Assembly (NCBI RefSeq): GCF_003996965.1
Contig: NZ_QWDM01000002.1
Coordinates: forward strand, 124,001 to 188,000
From: Flavobacterium cupreum
Lineage (GTDB): Bacteria; Bacteroidota; Bacteroidia; Flavobacteriales; Flavobacteriaceae
DNA: 64,000 bases
Direction: 5' to 3'
Shown here: positions 51,675 to 61,472 of the stretch, one piece after another
How positions within the stretch are numbered: the stretch's first letter is position 1
Layout: the number at the start of each line of letters is the position of its first letter
Notes under the pieces: model-generated
The model's input: only the letters and a program-made list of their open reading frames with translations
The model's database searches: none
What the model was told of the DNA's origin: nothing
Program-made: the position numbers and the translations under genes

Positions 51675-53858
51675 ATGAAAAAACAATTACTCATTTTATT
51701 ACTTTTTACCGCCTCATTTACTGTAGAAGCCCAATCTTATCTGGGATATTTTCAGGACAACTATGCAGGTGTGCAAAGTGTTCTTTTTAATCCGGCTTCC
51801 ATTGCCGACTCTCGCTTTAAAACAGATGTCAATATCTTTTCCGTAAGCGGATCGGTACAGAATGATTTGTACGGTGTTAATATTTTTGATGTGTATAAAG
51901 ACGGTTATGATCTGGACCGCGATGCTAAAAGAACTCCTTCTAATGCAAATAACGGCCGTGCCAATTTTGATATTATGGGACCTTCTTTTATGTTCAACAT
52001 TGCGCCAAAACATACGCTGGCGGTATTTACTAGAGCCAGATCTGTAAGCAATGTGAGAAATGTAAACGGATATCTTATCGATCAGGTAAAAGACGGACTG
52101 GATCAATCCGGTAATTTTAACTACAATGCCGGAAACGTAAACGGGGCTTCAAACACCTGGGGTGAACTTGGAATTTCGTATGCTGCTGTACTGTACCAGA
52201 AAGACCAGCATTTCCTGAAAGGAGGTTTAACCGCCAAGTATTTACAAGGTGGCGTAAACGGATATGTGCAGGGAAAAGATGTGAAGCTAACCTACGTTGA
52301 AAATACAGTTAATCCTCAGGCTGGTGTTCTGGCCTCCAGCGGAGAAATTACAATAGGAGCAAGCCAGGATTTTGAAGCCAACGAAGATTATGATTTTGAC
52401 TCCGGTTCAAGAGGATTTGGTTTTGATTTCGGACTGGTGTACGAATGGAGACCTGATTATGATCAATACGATTTAAGCAGAGCAACACCGGCCGACAATA
52501 ATTTCAGGGACTTAAACAAATACAAAGTTCGTTTCGGATTGTCTGTTACAGACATCGGATCTATCGATTACAGAAATGCCAAACAGGATACCTATAATGT
52601 AACCGGTGTGGTAACACAGCAAATGATAGATGATATCGATAATATATATGACTTTTTAAACGATAATTACACTAAAACGTCTACTTCAAAAGCAGCAAAG
52701 ACCAATTTGCCAACCGCACTTCACGCCGATGTGGACTGGAATATGTACAAAAAATTCTATCTGAATCTTAACGGGGATATCAATATGGTTTCGGCCAATA
52801 AAGTTAACAGTTATGGTATTGCAGACCGTGTAAGCCTGACACCGCGTTACGAAAGCAGATGGTTTAGTTTTTACGTACCGGTAACCTGGATGGAATATAG
52901 CGGAATGCAGGTGGGTTCCGGAATTCGTGCGGGAGTATTCTTTATTGGTTCTGGTTCTATCCTTAGTAATGTAGTTTCGAAAGAATCTAAAGGAGCCGAT
53001 TTTCATGTAGGAATGAAGATTCCGGTGTATGAAAAGAAATTTAAAGATACAGACGAAGACGGCGTTATCGACAAAGAGGATGCCTGTAGAAAAGTAGCGG
53101 GACCGGCAGAAAATAACGGTTGCCCGTGGCCGGATACAGATGGCGATAAAGTTTTTGATAAAGACGATGCCTGCCCGGACACCAAAGGCCCGGCAGAAAA
53201 TAAAGGTTGTCCGTGGAAAGATAGTGACGGAGATACTTTATTAGACAATGTTGATGCCTGTCCTGCAGTGGCAGGTCCGGTTGAAAATAAAGGATGCCCT
53301 TGGCCGGATACTGATAAAGACGGCGTTCTGGATAAAGACGATGCGTGTATTGATGTTCCGGGTCTGGTTGAAAACAAAGGCTGCCCGATTTTAGATACAG
53401 ACAAAGATGGTCTTAATGATAAAGAAGATGATTGTCCGTTATTGGCAGGCCCTATAGCGAACAAAGGTTGTCCGGAAGTTTCGAAAGCAGCTTTGGAGCA
53501 ATTGCGTGTAGAGGCAAAATCGATCTTTTTCACAACCGGTAAAGCTACGCTTAATGTTGCGAGAAAAGAAGAAACATCAGGAAGACTGGACGCTATCAAA
53601 GAAATATTGAAGAATTATCCAAATGCTAAATTTGCGATAAACGGTCACACCGATAATGTAGGGAATGCAAAAGCCAATCAGAAATTATCTGAAGCCAGAG
53701 CAAAAGTAATCATGGATCTTTTGATTGAAAAAGGTGTAAATCCTGCAAATTTAACTTCTCAGGGATTTGGCGCTACAAAACCCGTGAAGTCAAACAAAAC
53801 CGCTTCAGGAAGAGCGGAAAACAGAAGAACCGAAATTGTTTATTTAGGGAATCTGTAA
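51675..53858 (+). CDS. outer-membrane protein: DUF5723 barrel, TSP3 repeats, OmpA domain
   Basis: 727 aa. Signal peptide (about 19 residues, ending VEAQ), DUF5723 barrel-like region (about 20-450; [20 protein letters not shown] near the start), then five thrombospondin type-3 calcium-binding repeats ([20 protein letters not shown] and variants, about 456-600), each ending GCP, then an OmpA peptidoglycan-binding domain with [10 protein letters not shown] and [10 protein letters not shown]. It links the outer membrane to peptidoglycan; Ca-binding repeats probably form a rigid spacer. Confidence 0.92.
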   Translation: MKKQLLILLLFTASFTVEAQSYLGYFQDNYAGVQSVLFNPASIADSRFKTDVNIFSVSGSVQNDLYGVNIFDVYKDGYDLDRDAKRTPSNANNGRANFDIMGPSFMFNIAPKHTLAVFTRARSVSNVRNVNGYLIDQVKDGLDQSGNFNYNAGNVNGASNTWGELGISYAAVLYQKDQHFLKGGLTAKYLQGGVNGYVQGKDVKLTYVENTVNPQAGVLASSGEITIGASQDFEANEDYDFDSGSRGFGFDFGLVYEWRPDYDQYDLSRATPADNNFRDLNKYKVRFGLSVTDIGSIDYRNAKQDTYNVTGVVTQQMIDDIDNIYDFLNDNYTKTSTSKAAKTNLPTALHADVDWNMYKKFYLNLNGDINMVSANKVNSYGIADRVSLTPRYESRWFSFYVPVTWMEYSGMQVGSGIRAGVFFIGSGSILSNVVSKESKGADFHVGMKIPVYEKKFKDTDEDGVIDKEDACRKVAGPAENNGCPWPDTDGDKVFDKDDACPDTKGPAENKGCPWKDSDGDTLLDNVDACPAVAGPVENKGCPWPDTDKDGVLDKDDACIDVPGLVENKGCPILDTDKDGLNDKEDDCPLLAGPIANKGCPEVSKAALEQLRVEAKSIFFTTGKATLNVARKEETSGRLDAIKEILKNYPNAKFAINGHTDNVGNAKANQKLSEARAKVIMDLLIEKGVNPANLTSQGFGATKPVKSNKTASGRAENRRTEIVYLGNL

Positions 53859-53878
53859 ACACTACTGAATATAATACC

Positions 53879-53912
53879 AAAAAGCCATTCTTAATTGAGT
53901 GGCTTTTTTTAT
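53879..53912 (+). terminator. terminator of the DUF5723/OmpA gene
   Basis: AAAAGCCATTC (53880-53889 region) pairs with GAGTGGCTTTT, ending in a seven-T run that merges with the next promoter. Confidence 0.8.
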
Positions 53913-53917
53913 TTTTG
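53910..53917 (+). promoter_or_regulatory. -7 promoter box that sets the pyrF start
   Basis: TATTTTTG, perfect match. It overlaps the upstream end of the pyrF frame, which supports translation from 53972 and not from 53915. Confidence 0.55.
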
Positions 53918-53971
53918 CATACTTCTAAAAAAGAACGGCTTCTTTCAAGTAGAAGAATTAAAAAAACAAGA

Positions 53972-54790
53972 ATGACTACACAACAACTACACGAACAAAT
54001 TCTTCTGAAAAAATCATTTTTATGCGTTGGATTAGATCCTGATTTAACCAAGATTCCACCTCACTTATTAGAAACCGAAGATCCTATTTTCGAATTCAAT
54101 AAAGCCATAATCGATGCGACACACGATTTAACGGTAGGATACAAACCCAACACGGCTTTTTTCGAAGCGTATGGGATAAAAGGATGGCTTTCGCTTCAGA
54201 AAACAATTAATTACATCAACGAAAAGCACCCCGATATTTTTACAATCGCCGATGCCAAACGCGGCGATATCGGAAACACTTCCAGCATGTACGCCAAAGC
54301 TTTTTTCGAAGATTTAAATTTTGACAGTGTAACCGTTGCTCCTTATATGGGAAAAGATTCTGTGGAACCTTTCCTGGCTTTCGAAAATAAACACACGATC
54401 ATGCTGGCTTTGACTTCTAATGAAGGCGCTTTCGATTTCCAGACTTTAACAACAAACGGAAAGGAGCTCTACAAGCAAGTTCTCGAAACTTCCAAAACAT
54501 GGAAAAACAGCGAAAACCTGATGTATGTGGTAGGGGCTACCAAAGCAGAATATTTTGCAGACATCCGGAAAATTGTTCCGGACAGCTTTTTACTGGTTCC
54601 CGGAATCGGCGCTCAGGGCGGAAGTTTGTCTGAGGTATGCAAATACGGAATGAATGATAAAATCGGTCTTCTGGTCAATTCTGCCAGAGCGATTATTTAC
54701 GCTTCAAACGGAACTGATTTTGCTGAGAAAGCAAGAGAAGAAGCGTTGAAAGTGCAACAGGAAATGGCATCGATTATTCGTGCGAGATAG
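53972..54790 (+). CDS. pyrF: orotidine 5'-phosphate decarboxylase
   Basis: 272 aa from the ATG at 53972 ([20 protein letters not shown]); this is the longer 'type 2' PyrF class. Makes UMP from OMP, the last step of de novo pyrimidine synthesis. Catalytic Lys/Asp array: [20 protein letters not shown] at about 88-107. [11 protein letters not shown] and [12 protein letters not shown] carry the substrate-binding residues. The 19 codons before it lie in the promoter. Confidence 0.96.
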   Translation: MTTQQLHEQILLKKSFLCVGLDPDLTKIPPHLLETEDPIFEFNKAIIDATHDLTVGYKPNTAFFEAYGIKGWLSLQKTINYINEKHPDIFTIADAKRGDIGNTSSMYAKAFFEDLNFDSVTVAPYMGKDSVEPFLAFENKHTIMLALTSNEGAFDFQTLTTNGKELYKQVLETSKTWKNSENLMYVVGATKAEYFADIRKIVPDSFLLVPGIGAQGGSLSEVCKYGMNDKIGLLVNSARAIIYASNGTDFAEKAREEALKVQQEMASIIRAR

Positions 54791-54943
54791 CGTTAAGAGG
54801 TTTCAAGTTTCAAGTTTCAGGTTGCTTTACTTTGAACATAATTACAAAGAAAAAGCTTTGCGTTCTTAGCGTAAAAGCTTGCGGACTTCGCGGTTAAATA
54901 ACATGAAACCTGAAACAAAGAAAACCTGAAACAAAAAAATTAA
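54791..54943. repeat. spacer with gtttcaag and aacctgaaac repeats
   Basis: GTTTCAAGTTTCAAGTTTCA (54800-54819) and its inverse AACATGAAACCTGAAAC (54899-54915) flank an aaagctttgcg / cttcgcgg hairpin. Same families occur at 57960-58620. Confidence 0.6.
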
Positions 54944-55744
54944 ATGAAACAATTCTCAGATCAGCTTGGCACCTTACATTCCTTTGAAACGGCACCAAAA
55001 CGCATTATCTCTCTTGTGCCTTCCCAAACCGAATTATTATACGATTTAGGTCTGGAAGAAAAAATCATCGGAATCACCAAGTTCTGCGTGCATCCGTATC
55101 ATTTAAAGTCAACAAAGAAAGTAGTGGGTGGCACGAAGAAAATCCACTTCGAAAAAATAAAACTGTTGCAGCCGGATATTATTATTTGCAATAAAGAAGA
55201 GAATACCGCTGAGATTGTAGCGCAACTCAGTAGCATTTGTCCGGTTTGGGTCACCAATATCGTGACGCTGGGAGATAATTTCCAGATGATTTCAGATTTT
55301 GGCCAGGTTTTCAATTGCAGGACCGAAGCCCAAAAGTGGAACGACAAACTGGCTTTCGCTTTGAGCGATTTCAAAAAATATATGACGGATATTTCAGTTA
55401 AAAAAGCCGCTTATTTTATCTGGAAAAATCCTTTTATGGTGGCGGGAAATGATACGTATATCAATGAGTTATTAAAACTGAATCATTTTCAGAACATTTA
55501 CGAAGACAAAGGGCGCTATCCTGAAATAGAGCTTAAAAAAATGCGTCTGGAAGGCGATCCCGATTTGGTTTTACTGTCGTCAGAACCTTATCCTTTTAAG
55601 GAAGAAGATGCTTTTGAAATCGGGCGTTTTACGCATCACGTCAAAACAGTATTCGTAGACGGCGAAATGTTCTCCTGGCATGGAAGCCGGTTGCTAAAGG
55701 CTTTCCTGTATTTTAAATTGCTGCACGAAAGACTAAGGGATTAA
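54944..55744 (+). CDS. BtuF-like metal/cobalamin-receptor protein
   Basis: 266 aa, helical-backbone metal receptor fold (PF01497): RIISLVPSQTELLYDLGLEE near the start, IIGITKFCVHP, QPDIIICNKEEN, and IWKNPFMVAGNDTYINELL. Substrate-binding proteins of this class deliver B12 or ferric chelates to ABC importers, but this one begins directly at the fold with no signal peptide or lipobox, as in several flavobacterial relatives. It may work in the cytoplasm or salvage route; no ABC partner is adjacent. Confidence 0.85.
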   Translation: MKQFSDQLGTLHSFETAPKRIISLVPSQTELLYDLGLEEKIIGITKFCVHPYHLKSTKKVVGGTKKIHFEKIKLLQPDIIICNKEENTAEIVAQLSSICPVWVTNIVTLGDNFQMISDFGQVFNCRTEAQKWNDKLAFALSDFKKYMTDISVKKAAYFIWKNPFMVAGNDTYINELLKLNHFQNIYEDKGRYPEIELKKMRLEGDPDLVLLSSEPYPFKEEDAFEIGRFTHHVKTVFVDGEMFSWHGSRLLKAFLYFKLLHERLRD

Positions 55745-55865
55745 ATTCCAATTTTTTTGATTGTGGTGATTTAAACGCGAAGTTCGCGAAGTTTTTTATT
55801 TCAGGAGCTTGTAAAAACCGCAAAGTCCGCAAAGCTTTATGTAAAAACTTTGCGGTTCAATGAAT

Positions 55866-56786
55866 CTAATTAAACGAACTCCTGAATTCTAATGGCGAAA
55901 GATTGGTTTTGCTTTTGAATAATTTATTAAAGGACTGCGGATATTCAAAACCCAATTGGAAAGCGGTTTCACTGACACTTAAGGAAGTGGTGGTGAGCAG
56001 CTCCTTTGCTTTGGCTATAATTTTATCGTGAATATGATGCTGTGTACTTTGGCCTGTTAAGGACCGTAACATATCGCTTAAATAATTAGGGGAAACATGA
56101 AGTGCATCAGAGATATAGGATACAGTTGGTAAACCTAGTCTTTGTACTTTATCACTTTCAAAATAATCGGACAAGAGATTTTCCAATTGGCTTAAGAGCG
56201 TGTTATTGGCGCTTTTTCGCGTAATAAATTGTCGGTTGTAAAACCGGTTGCAGTAATTAAGAAGTAATTCGATATGCGAAACCATCACATCCTGGCTAAA
56301 AGCATCGATAGAAGAACAATATTCCTGCTCGATATTTTTCATGATCCCGGTAATCATGGTTTGTTCTTTTTCAGAAAGATGGAGCGCTTCACTCACATCA
56401 TACGAAAAATAGCTGTATTCTTTTATCTTTTTCGCCAAAGCATAATTCTGAATAAAATCAGGATGTATGACCAGCATGGCGCCATAGACGGCACTGTCAA
56501 CACTCACTTCGGTTGAAATCACCTGTCCCGGAGACATAAAAGTCATGACCCCTTCGTCAAAATCATAAAAATTTTGGCCGTATTTCATTTTTCCCGTAAA
56601 GCCTTTTTTGATACAAACGGTGTAGAAAGAATAGACCACACTTTTTAAATTATCATCAAAGTGACACGTAATCTGGCTCAGATCGACAAAACTCACTAAA
56701 GGGTGTTCCGGCTTTGGAATTTTTAGTAACGAATGCATTTCTGAAATCGAATGAATGGTGTAGGGCGTGTGGACTTCTTTTTTCAT
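55866..56786 (-). CDS. AraC-family transcriptional regulator
   Basis: 306 aa. N-terminal cupin-like sensor (about 20-170, with GQNFYDFDEGVMTFMSPGQV), C-terminal AraC HTH (about 205-300): PTVSYISDALHVSPNYLSDM, then SVSETAFQLGFEYPQSFNKLF. It lies 65 bp downstream of the aldo/keto reductase gene on the same strand and might control it, as is common for such pairs. Confidence 0.9.
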   Translation of the reverse strand: MKKEVHTPYTIHSISEMHSLLKIPKPEHPLVSFVDLSQITCHFDDNLKSVVYSFYTVCIKKGFTGKMKYGQNFYDFDEGVMTFMSPGQVISTEVSVDSAVYGAMLVIHPDFIQNYALAKKIKEYSYFSYDVSEALHLSEKEQTMITGIMKNIEQEYCSSIDAFSQDVMVSHIELLLNYCNRFYNRQFITRKSANNTLLSQLENLLSDYFESDKVQRLGLPTVSYISDALHVSPNYLSDMLRSLTGQSTQHHIHDKIIAKAKELLTTTSLSVSETAFQLGFEYPQSFNKLFKSKTNLSPLEFRSSFN

Positions 56787-56810
56787 AGCAAAATAGTTAA
56801 AGGAAAAGTA

Positions 56811-56843
56811 CAGGAAAAGCTATCGTAAAGATAACCTTTCCTG
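56811..56843. other. hairpin between the reductase and AraC genes
   Basis: CAGGAAAAGCTATC (56811-56824) and GATAACCTTTCCTG (56830-56843) pair with two mismatches. May end the reductase transcript, although no good T run follows on the minus strand. Confidence 0.5.
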
Positions 56844-56851
56844 TTGATTTT

Positions 56852-57862
56852 TTATTGATCAATTCCGGCCATATTGGCTTCATCATATCGGGCGCCGGTT
56901 ATGGTACCAAGCGGAATAATATTTTCTAAACGTTTCATTTCGTCTTCCGTGAGCACCATCTGGGCGGCCGCAATGTTTTGCTCCACGTATTTTACGCGTT
57001 TCGTTCCCGGAATGGCTACGATATTTTTAGTGGCAATCCAGGAAAGCGCAAGCTGAGAGGCGGTAATTTGTTTTTCTTCTGCTAATTTTTCGATTTCCTT
57101 TACCAATTCAATATTTTTCTGAAATTGTTCTCCCTGAAAACGCGGAATGCTTTTTCGGAAATCATTGTCAGGAAAATCATCCGGACTTTTGATGTCTCCG
57201 GAAATAAAACCTCGACCCAGCGGTGAGTAAGCGACAAAACCAATTCCCAGTTCTTTTAATGTATCCAGAATACCGGATTCTTCAACCGTTCTTTCAAATA
57301 AAGAATATTCGGTTTGTACGGCTGTTAAAGGATGAACCTGATGTGCCTTGCGAATTGTTTCCGATGACACTTCAGACAATCCGATATAGCCTATTTTGCC
57401 TTCTTTTACCAAATCCGACATCGCTTGTACCGTTTCTTCAATTGGCGTATTAGGATCAAGGCGGTGTAAATAGTACAAATCGATGTAGTCGGTTCCTAAG
57501 TTTTTCAGGGAACGTTCTACGGCTTTTTTAACATATTCCTTTTTTCCGTTAAATTGCCAGGTTAGCTGTTCGTTATCATCAATCTCATAACCAAATTTTG
57601 TAGCGATAGTGTAAGCGTTTCGATTGCCTTTTATAGCTTTGGCAATCAGTCTTTCGTTAAATAAAGGGCCGTATAAATCGGCTGTATCCAAAAAATTACC
57701 TCCTAATTCAAGCGAACGGTGGATTGTGGCTATTGCTTCGGTTTCATCGGCTTTTCCGTAAATATCCATTCCGGCAATCTGTGTCATTCCCATGCAGCCC
57801 AAACCAATATTCGGAACAATAAGTCCCTGATTTCCTAATTTAAATTTTTGTATTGTACTCAT
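56852..57862 (-). CDS. aldo/keto reductase
   Basis: 336 aa from the ATG at 57862 (MSTIQKFKLGNQGLIVPNIG); the open frame runs on to 57991 but only through repeats. NADPH-dependent (alpha/beta)8 barrel. Active-site tyrosine in DTADLYGPLFNERLI with the catalytic aspartate just before it, lysine in IATKFGY, histidine in DYIDLYYLHRLDP. Resembles YajO/AKR13-type reductases of xenobiotic or sugar carbonyls. Substrate unknown. Confidence 0.93.
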   Translation of the reverse strand: MSTIQKFKLGNQGLIVPNIGLGCMGMTQIAGMDIYGKADETEAIATIHRSLELGGNFLDTADLYGPLFNERLIAKAIKGNRNAYTIATKFGYEIDDNEQLTWQFNGKKEYVKKAVERSLKNLGTDYIDLYYLHRLDPNTPIEETVQAMSDLVKEGKIGYIGLSEVSSETIRKAHQVHPLTAVQTEYSLFERTVEESGILDTLKELGIGFVAYSPLGRGFISGDIKSPDDFPDNDFRKSIPRFQGEQFQKNIELVKEIEKLAEEKQITASQLALSWIATKNIVAIPGTKRVKYVEQNIAAAQMVLTEDEMKRLENIIPLGTITGARYDEANMAGIDQ

Positions 57863-58000
57863 AATTGCGGTTTTAAATTTTAGCTCAAAAATTGATACAG
57901 CAAAGATCTGACAACAATAGTTTAAGGAAGTATCTAAATCTCGTTTAGTTGTATCCGAAATGAATTTTAACGCAAAGCAATTTAACCGCAAAGCAATTTA

Positions 58001-58620
58001 ACCGCAAGGCACGCAAAGGTTTTTTTATATATTGGACGTTTTATAAAACGCAAAGTTCGCAAAGCTATGTGATAACCTTGGGAACTTTGCGAAAAAGCAT
58101 TGCGTTCTTCGCGGTTAAATCTCGTGTAGTTGTTTAACCGCAAGGCACGCAAAGGTTTTTCTATATCGGACGTTTTATTAAAACGCAAAGTTCGCAAAGC
58201 TATGTGATAACCTTGCGAACTTTGCGAAAACCTTGCGTGCGTTGCGTTTAAATATCGCAAAGTAAATCAACCTGAAACTTTAAACCTGAAACAAAAAAAA
58301 ACAAAAATGATTTTACCGCAAGGCACGCAAAGGTTTTTTATAAATGGGACGTTTTATAAAACGCAAAGTTCGCAAAGCTATGTGATAACCTTGCGAACTT
58401 TGCGAAAAAGCATTGCGTTCTTCGCGGTTAAATCTCGTGTAGTTGTTTAACCGCAAGGCACGCAAAGGTTTTTCTATATCGGACGTTTTATTAAAGACGC
58501 AAAGTTCGCAAAGCTATATAACGTAAACCTTGCGAACTTTGCGAAAACCTTGCGAACCTTGCGGTTAAAAATCGCAAAGTAAATCAACCTGAAACTTTAA
58601 ACCTGAAACAAAAAAACAAA
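58001..58620. repeat. two-fold tandem duplication (about 313 bp), four hairpin units
   Basis: The unit ACCGCAAGGCACGCAAAGG starts at 58001, 58137, 58315 and 58450. Each unit continues with a ggacgttttat phrase and a long stem made of GCAAAGTTCGCAAAG and CTTGCGAACTTTGCG around gctatgtgataac. Units 1+2 with the linker ending in aacctgaaac (58258-58300) are repeated as units 3+4 with their linker (58574-58615), 313-314 bp apart. Copies differ by scattered substitutions. No coding function. Confidence 0.85.
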
Positions 58621-58630
58621 AACTCACCCA

Positions 58631-58670
58631 AAAAAAGAATGCCGGCATCTCGAAGACGCCGGCATCATTT
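58631..58670. other. GC-rich palindrome
   Basis: AATGCCGGC and GCCGGCAT pair around atctcgaagac. Stands out in AT-rich surroundings; possible terminator without a T run. Confidence 0.5.
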
Positions 58671-58972
58671 AACTAACCAAAACCAAAATAATAAATAACC
58701 AGTTTATTACATTACAAAGATCAGACATATATGAATCTTATGCTGTTAAGGTTTTGTTATTACTTTGTTGGACATAAGTTAAGATTTTTGAATATTTATT
58801 TATAAAGATTATCAAGTTCTTTATAAAATTTAATTATTATAATATAACAACAAATAGTTTTATTTATGAATATCTAAAAGTTTTCTCATTATGTATGCTA
58901 AAATGCTAAATGTCAAAAATATAGGTCATTATAAAAATTAACAATTGAATGAGGAAAACCGTTCAAAAAGAT

Positions 58973-59013
58973 AAAACCCGACAGGTTTTTAAAACCTGTC
59001 GGGTTTGTTTTTG
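58973..59013. terminator. strong terminator of purU
   Basis: AAACCCGACAGGTTTT (58974-58989) pairs perfectly with AAAACCTGTCGGGTTT (58991-59006). Located 29 bp after the purU stop on the minus strand. Confidence 0.9.
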
Positions 59014-59034
59014 TTAAAGTGGTCTGTTAAATCT

Positions 59035-59889
59035 CTAAGAGAAAACTACCGTTTTATTGCTGTAAACCATCGTTTTGCGTTCCGCATGCAGTTTGATCGC
59101 ACGCGCGAGCACAATTCGTTCGAGGTCGCGACCTTTCATAATAAAATCTTCTACGGAGTGAATATGCGAAACTCTCGCAATATCCTGTTCGATAATCGGG
59201 CCTTCATCTAATTCTTCGGTCACGTAATGACTCGTTGCCCCAATAATCTTCACACCGCGTTTAAAAGCCGAGTGATACGGTTTTGCCCCCGGAAAAGCAG
59301 GTAAAAACGAATGATGGATATTTATGATTTTATTCTCGTAAAGCGAAATCAGTTTTGGAGTAATAATCTGCATATAACGCGCCAGAACGATAAAATTAAT
59401 CTGATACCGGTTGAGTAATTCAATTTGTTTGGCTTCCCCTTCTTCCTTATTGTCTTTTGTAAAAGGCACACAGTGAAACGGAATATCAAAACGCTCTGCA
59501 ATGGATCGCAAATCGTTATGATTGCTGATGATCACCGGAATTTCCACATTTAGCTCATCAGCACTGTAACGCCCCAAAATGTCAAACAAACAATGATCGT
59601 ACTTGGATACAAACAAAGCCATTTTCGGCTTTTGTTCCTGATTGTACAAGTCCCAGGACATATTAAAATCCGTGGCAATGGTTTGCCTGAACTCTTCTTT
59701 TATGGCTTCAATGCTGCTGTTGTAGTGGGTCAGTTCACATTCGAGACGCATGAAAAAAACATTTTGCTCCACATCAACATGCTGGTCGATATAAATAATA
59801 TTTCCTTCGACTTTGGCGATAAAAGTAGTAACTGCAGCTATAATTCCCTTTTGGTCTTTGCAGTGAATCAGAATCGTTATTTTTTGCAT
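59035..59889 (-). CDS. purU: formyltetrahydrofolate deformylase
   Basis: 284 aa. N-terminal ACT domain (about 1-80: KITILIHCKDQKGIIAAVTT) and a C-terminal formyltransferase-like catalytic domain. Active-site Asn/His/Asp are visible as NIHHSFLPAFPGAKPYH and TEELDEGPIIEQD. Hydrolyses 10-formyl-THF to formate and THF, balancing one-carbon units and supplying formate for PurT. Full length. Confidence 0.95.
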   Translation of the reverse strand: MQKITILIHCKDQKGIIAAVTTFIAKVEGNIIYIDQHVDVEQNVFFMRLECELTHYNSSIEAIKEEFRQTIATDFNMSWDLYNQEQKPKMALFVSKYDHCLFDILGRYSADELNVEIPVIISNHNDLRSIAERFDIPFHCVPFTKDNKEEGEAKQIELLNRYQINFIVLARYMQIITPKLISLYENKIINIHHSFLPAFPGAKPYHSAFKRGVKIIGATSHYVTEELDEGPIIEQDIARVSHIHSVEDFIMKGRDLERIVLARAIKLHAERKTMVYSNKTVVFS

Positions 59890-60012
59890 TTCGGTTATAT
59901 GGTTAATCGGTTAATCGTTTATCTGGTTAATCGCTTACTGGTTGCTTGTTAAATTGTTATGCCGGTCATCCCTATTTAACAAATAACCGATTTAACGGTT
60001 AAACAGTAAAAA
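59890..60012. repeat. ggttaatcg repeat spacer
   Basis: Four imperfect copies of ggttaatcg(tttat) between 59896 and 59935, and inverse sequence accgatttaacggttaaac at 59986-60003. Short spacer, no gene. Confidence 0.55.
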
Positions 60013-60732
60013 TTATTTTCCGTCCTGCATGGCAAAAACACTTTTTAACAAAGGTGTTGTTCTCGCGCTGATGTTGTTACGGATTTCTTTTTCTTCCACG
60101 GCAATCATTTTAAAGACACCTAGCAAAGCCTTGTTGGTGGTGTAGTCGGTCAGATCCGGGTTTACTTTCTTAACCAAAGGGATGGTATTGTATTTATTGA
60201 TGATTTTAGTCCAAACCACATCGGCACCAACTTTTTCGAACGAGCTTTTGATTACCGGATTAAATTTCCCGTACAAAGCCGTTGTCGTACTGTTTTGCAG
60301 ATAGCTGGTGGCAGCGCTGTCATTTCCTAATAAAATATTTTTAGCATCGGTAAAAGACATATTTTTTACTGCCGAAACAAATATCGGTGTTGCTTCTTTT
60401 ACGGCATCTTCTGCAGCGCGGTTCAAGACTTTGATTCCTTCATCGGCAAGAGAGCTTAATCCTATTTTTCGTAAGGTAGCATCTACTTTCTGAAGTTCTT
60501 CCGGCATTAAGATTTTCACGGCTTCATTTCTGTAAAAACCGTCAACGGCCGTTAGCTTACTTACCTGTTGTGTAATTCCTTTATTTAAAGCTTCTTTTAG
60601 ACCGGAAGCAATGTCAACACCTCCAACTCCTGGAAACTGTGAAGATAATTGCGGTAACTGGTTTAATGTCTGTTGTACCTGGGCACAGGAAGTAAGGGAA
60701 AATGCAAGTGCCAGAATGATAATCTTTTTCAT
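60013..60732 (-). CDS. DUF4197 lipoprotein
   Basis: 239 aa. SPII signal with lipobox SLTSC (cysteine about residue 16). The mature helical domain has DUF4197 phrases: LKEALNKGITQQVSKLTAVDGF, RNEAVKILMPEEL, SFEKVGADVVW and NKALLGVFKMIAVEEKEIRN. Widespread in Bacteroidota and Proteobacteria, function unknown. Confidence 0.92.
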   Translation of the reverse strand: MKKIIILALAFSLTSCAQVQQTLNQLPQLSSQFPGVGGVDIASGLKEALNKGITQQVSKLTAVDGFYRNEAVKILMPEELQKVDATLRKIGLSSLADEGIKVLNRAAEDAVKEATPIFVSAVKNMSFTDAKNILLGNDSAATSYLQNSTTTALYGKFNPVIKSSFEKVGADVVWTKIINKYNTIPLVKKVNPDLTDYTTNKALLGVFKMIAVEEKEIRNNISARTTPLLKSVFAMQDGK

Positions 60733-60754
60733 TTATTGGGGATTTATTAAGTTT

Positions 60755-60762
60755 CAAAAATA
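60755..60762 (-). promoter_or_regulatory. -7 promoter box for the DUF4197 gene
   Basis: Reads TATTTTTG on the minus strand, 22 bp before the ATG; a TTG lies 23 bp further upstream (complement of 60786-60788). Confidence 0.55.
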
Positions 60763-60886
60763 CTATTTATTCAAAAACAACGCCACAATTTTATTTCAGC
60801 AGCAGAAACAATTTGTTTTAGAATTAACATTACGGCTTATATTCCTGTTTTTAATTTAAAATGTCAGTACAACGAATTTAATTTTG

Positions 60887-61447
60887 TTAAGGCCAGTACA
60901 TCCTGACAGAGTAATTCCAATACGTTTTGCTGGAGATATAAGATGGTTCTTTTTCGGATATGGGTTTTCTTTTGCTGTCGAATAATTTTACTCTGATGAT
61001 TTTTTCCTGACTATCGTCTGCGAGGTCGATATTTCCTTCAGCAGCATCAATCAATTTCTTTTTCTTCAGGTATTCGTCTTTTTTCTCTATTATAAATTCT
61101 GTTACGGCTTCATTTTGCGAGACCCTTTCCCCGGCTAATTTCCCCTGCAGATCAAAATTTTCTATTTTTTGCAGTTCATTATTCTGGTACGAAAACAACT
61201 GGAAAGCAATGCCGCCATGTTGTATTTGAAGTCTATGATTCAATAATCGAAAACGAAGCACCTGATTTTTAGGATTCGTATATTCCAGCGAACCATTTCC
61301 TTCCGCATCGATGGTACTGGATAAAAGTTTATTGGGTTTTGAAAATTGTGCAATTCGTTCGGTATGGGTATGGTATCTTGCATCAGATTGTGCTGATCCG
61401 AAAATAGTGCTGAGTAGGGCAGCACATAAAAAAAATAATGATTTCAT
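60887..61447 (-). CDS. secreted protein of unknown function, 186 aa
   Basis: Sec signal of about 19 residues (ending FGSAQ). The mature part is charged and mainly beta: LSSTIDAEGNGSLEYTNPKN, then NHRLQIQHGGIAFQLFSYQN, a long helix of E and K residues, and a final SSKTYWNYSVRMYWP. No recognised domain. Downstream of the Coa1-like gene by 25 bp on the same strand, so probably co-transcribed. Confidence 0.7.
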   Translation of the reverse strand: MKSLFFLCAALLSTIFGSAQSDARYHTHTERIAQFSKPNKLLSSTIDAEGNGSLEYTNPKNQVLRFRLLNHRLQIQHGGIAFQLFSYQNNELQKIENFDLQGKLAGERVSQNEAVTEFIIEKKDEYLKKKKLIDAAEGNIDLADDSQEKIIRVKLFDSKRKPISEKEPSYISSKTYWNYSVRMYWP

Positions 61448-61472
61448 AGGATGTTATTTTCAGAGACTGTTT

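Larger units (their letters stand above)
57863..59034. other. 1.2-kb gene-free region
   Basis: 57863-58000: promoter region of the reductase and the start of the gcaaag repeats. 58001-58620: tandem repeat block (separate entry). 58631-58670: GC-rich palindrome ATGCCGGC/GCCGGCAT. 58680-58970: very AT-rich, no ORF or RNA recognised. 58974-59006: terminator of purU. Confidence 0.6.

Noticed and set aside
53003..53599. 198-aa minus-strand repetitive frame
   Set aside because: Antisense of the thrombospondin type-3 repeats in the OmpA-family gene; its apparent repeats are inherited from those.
57982..58260. 92-aa minus-strand frame with internal repeats
   Set aside because: It is translated from the tandem hairpin repeats and repeats only because the DNA does.
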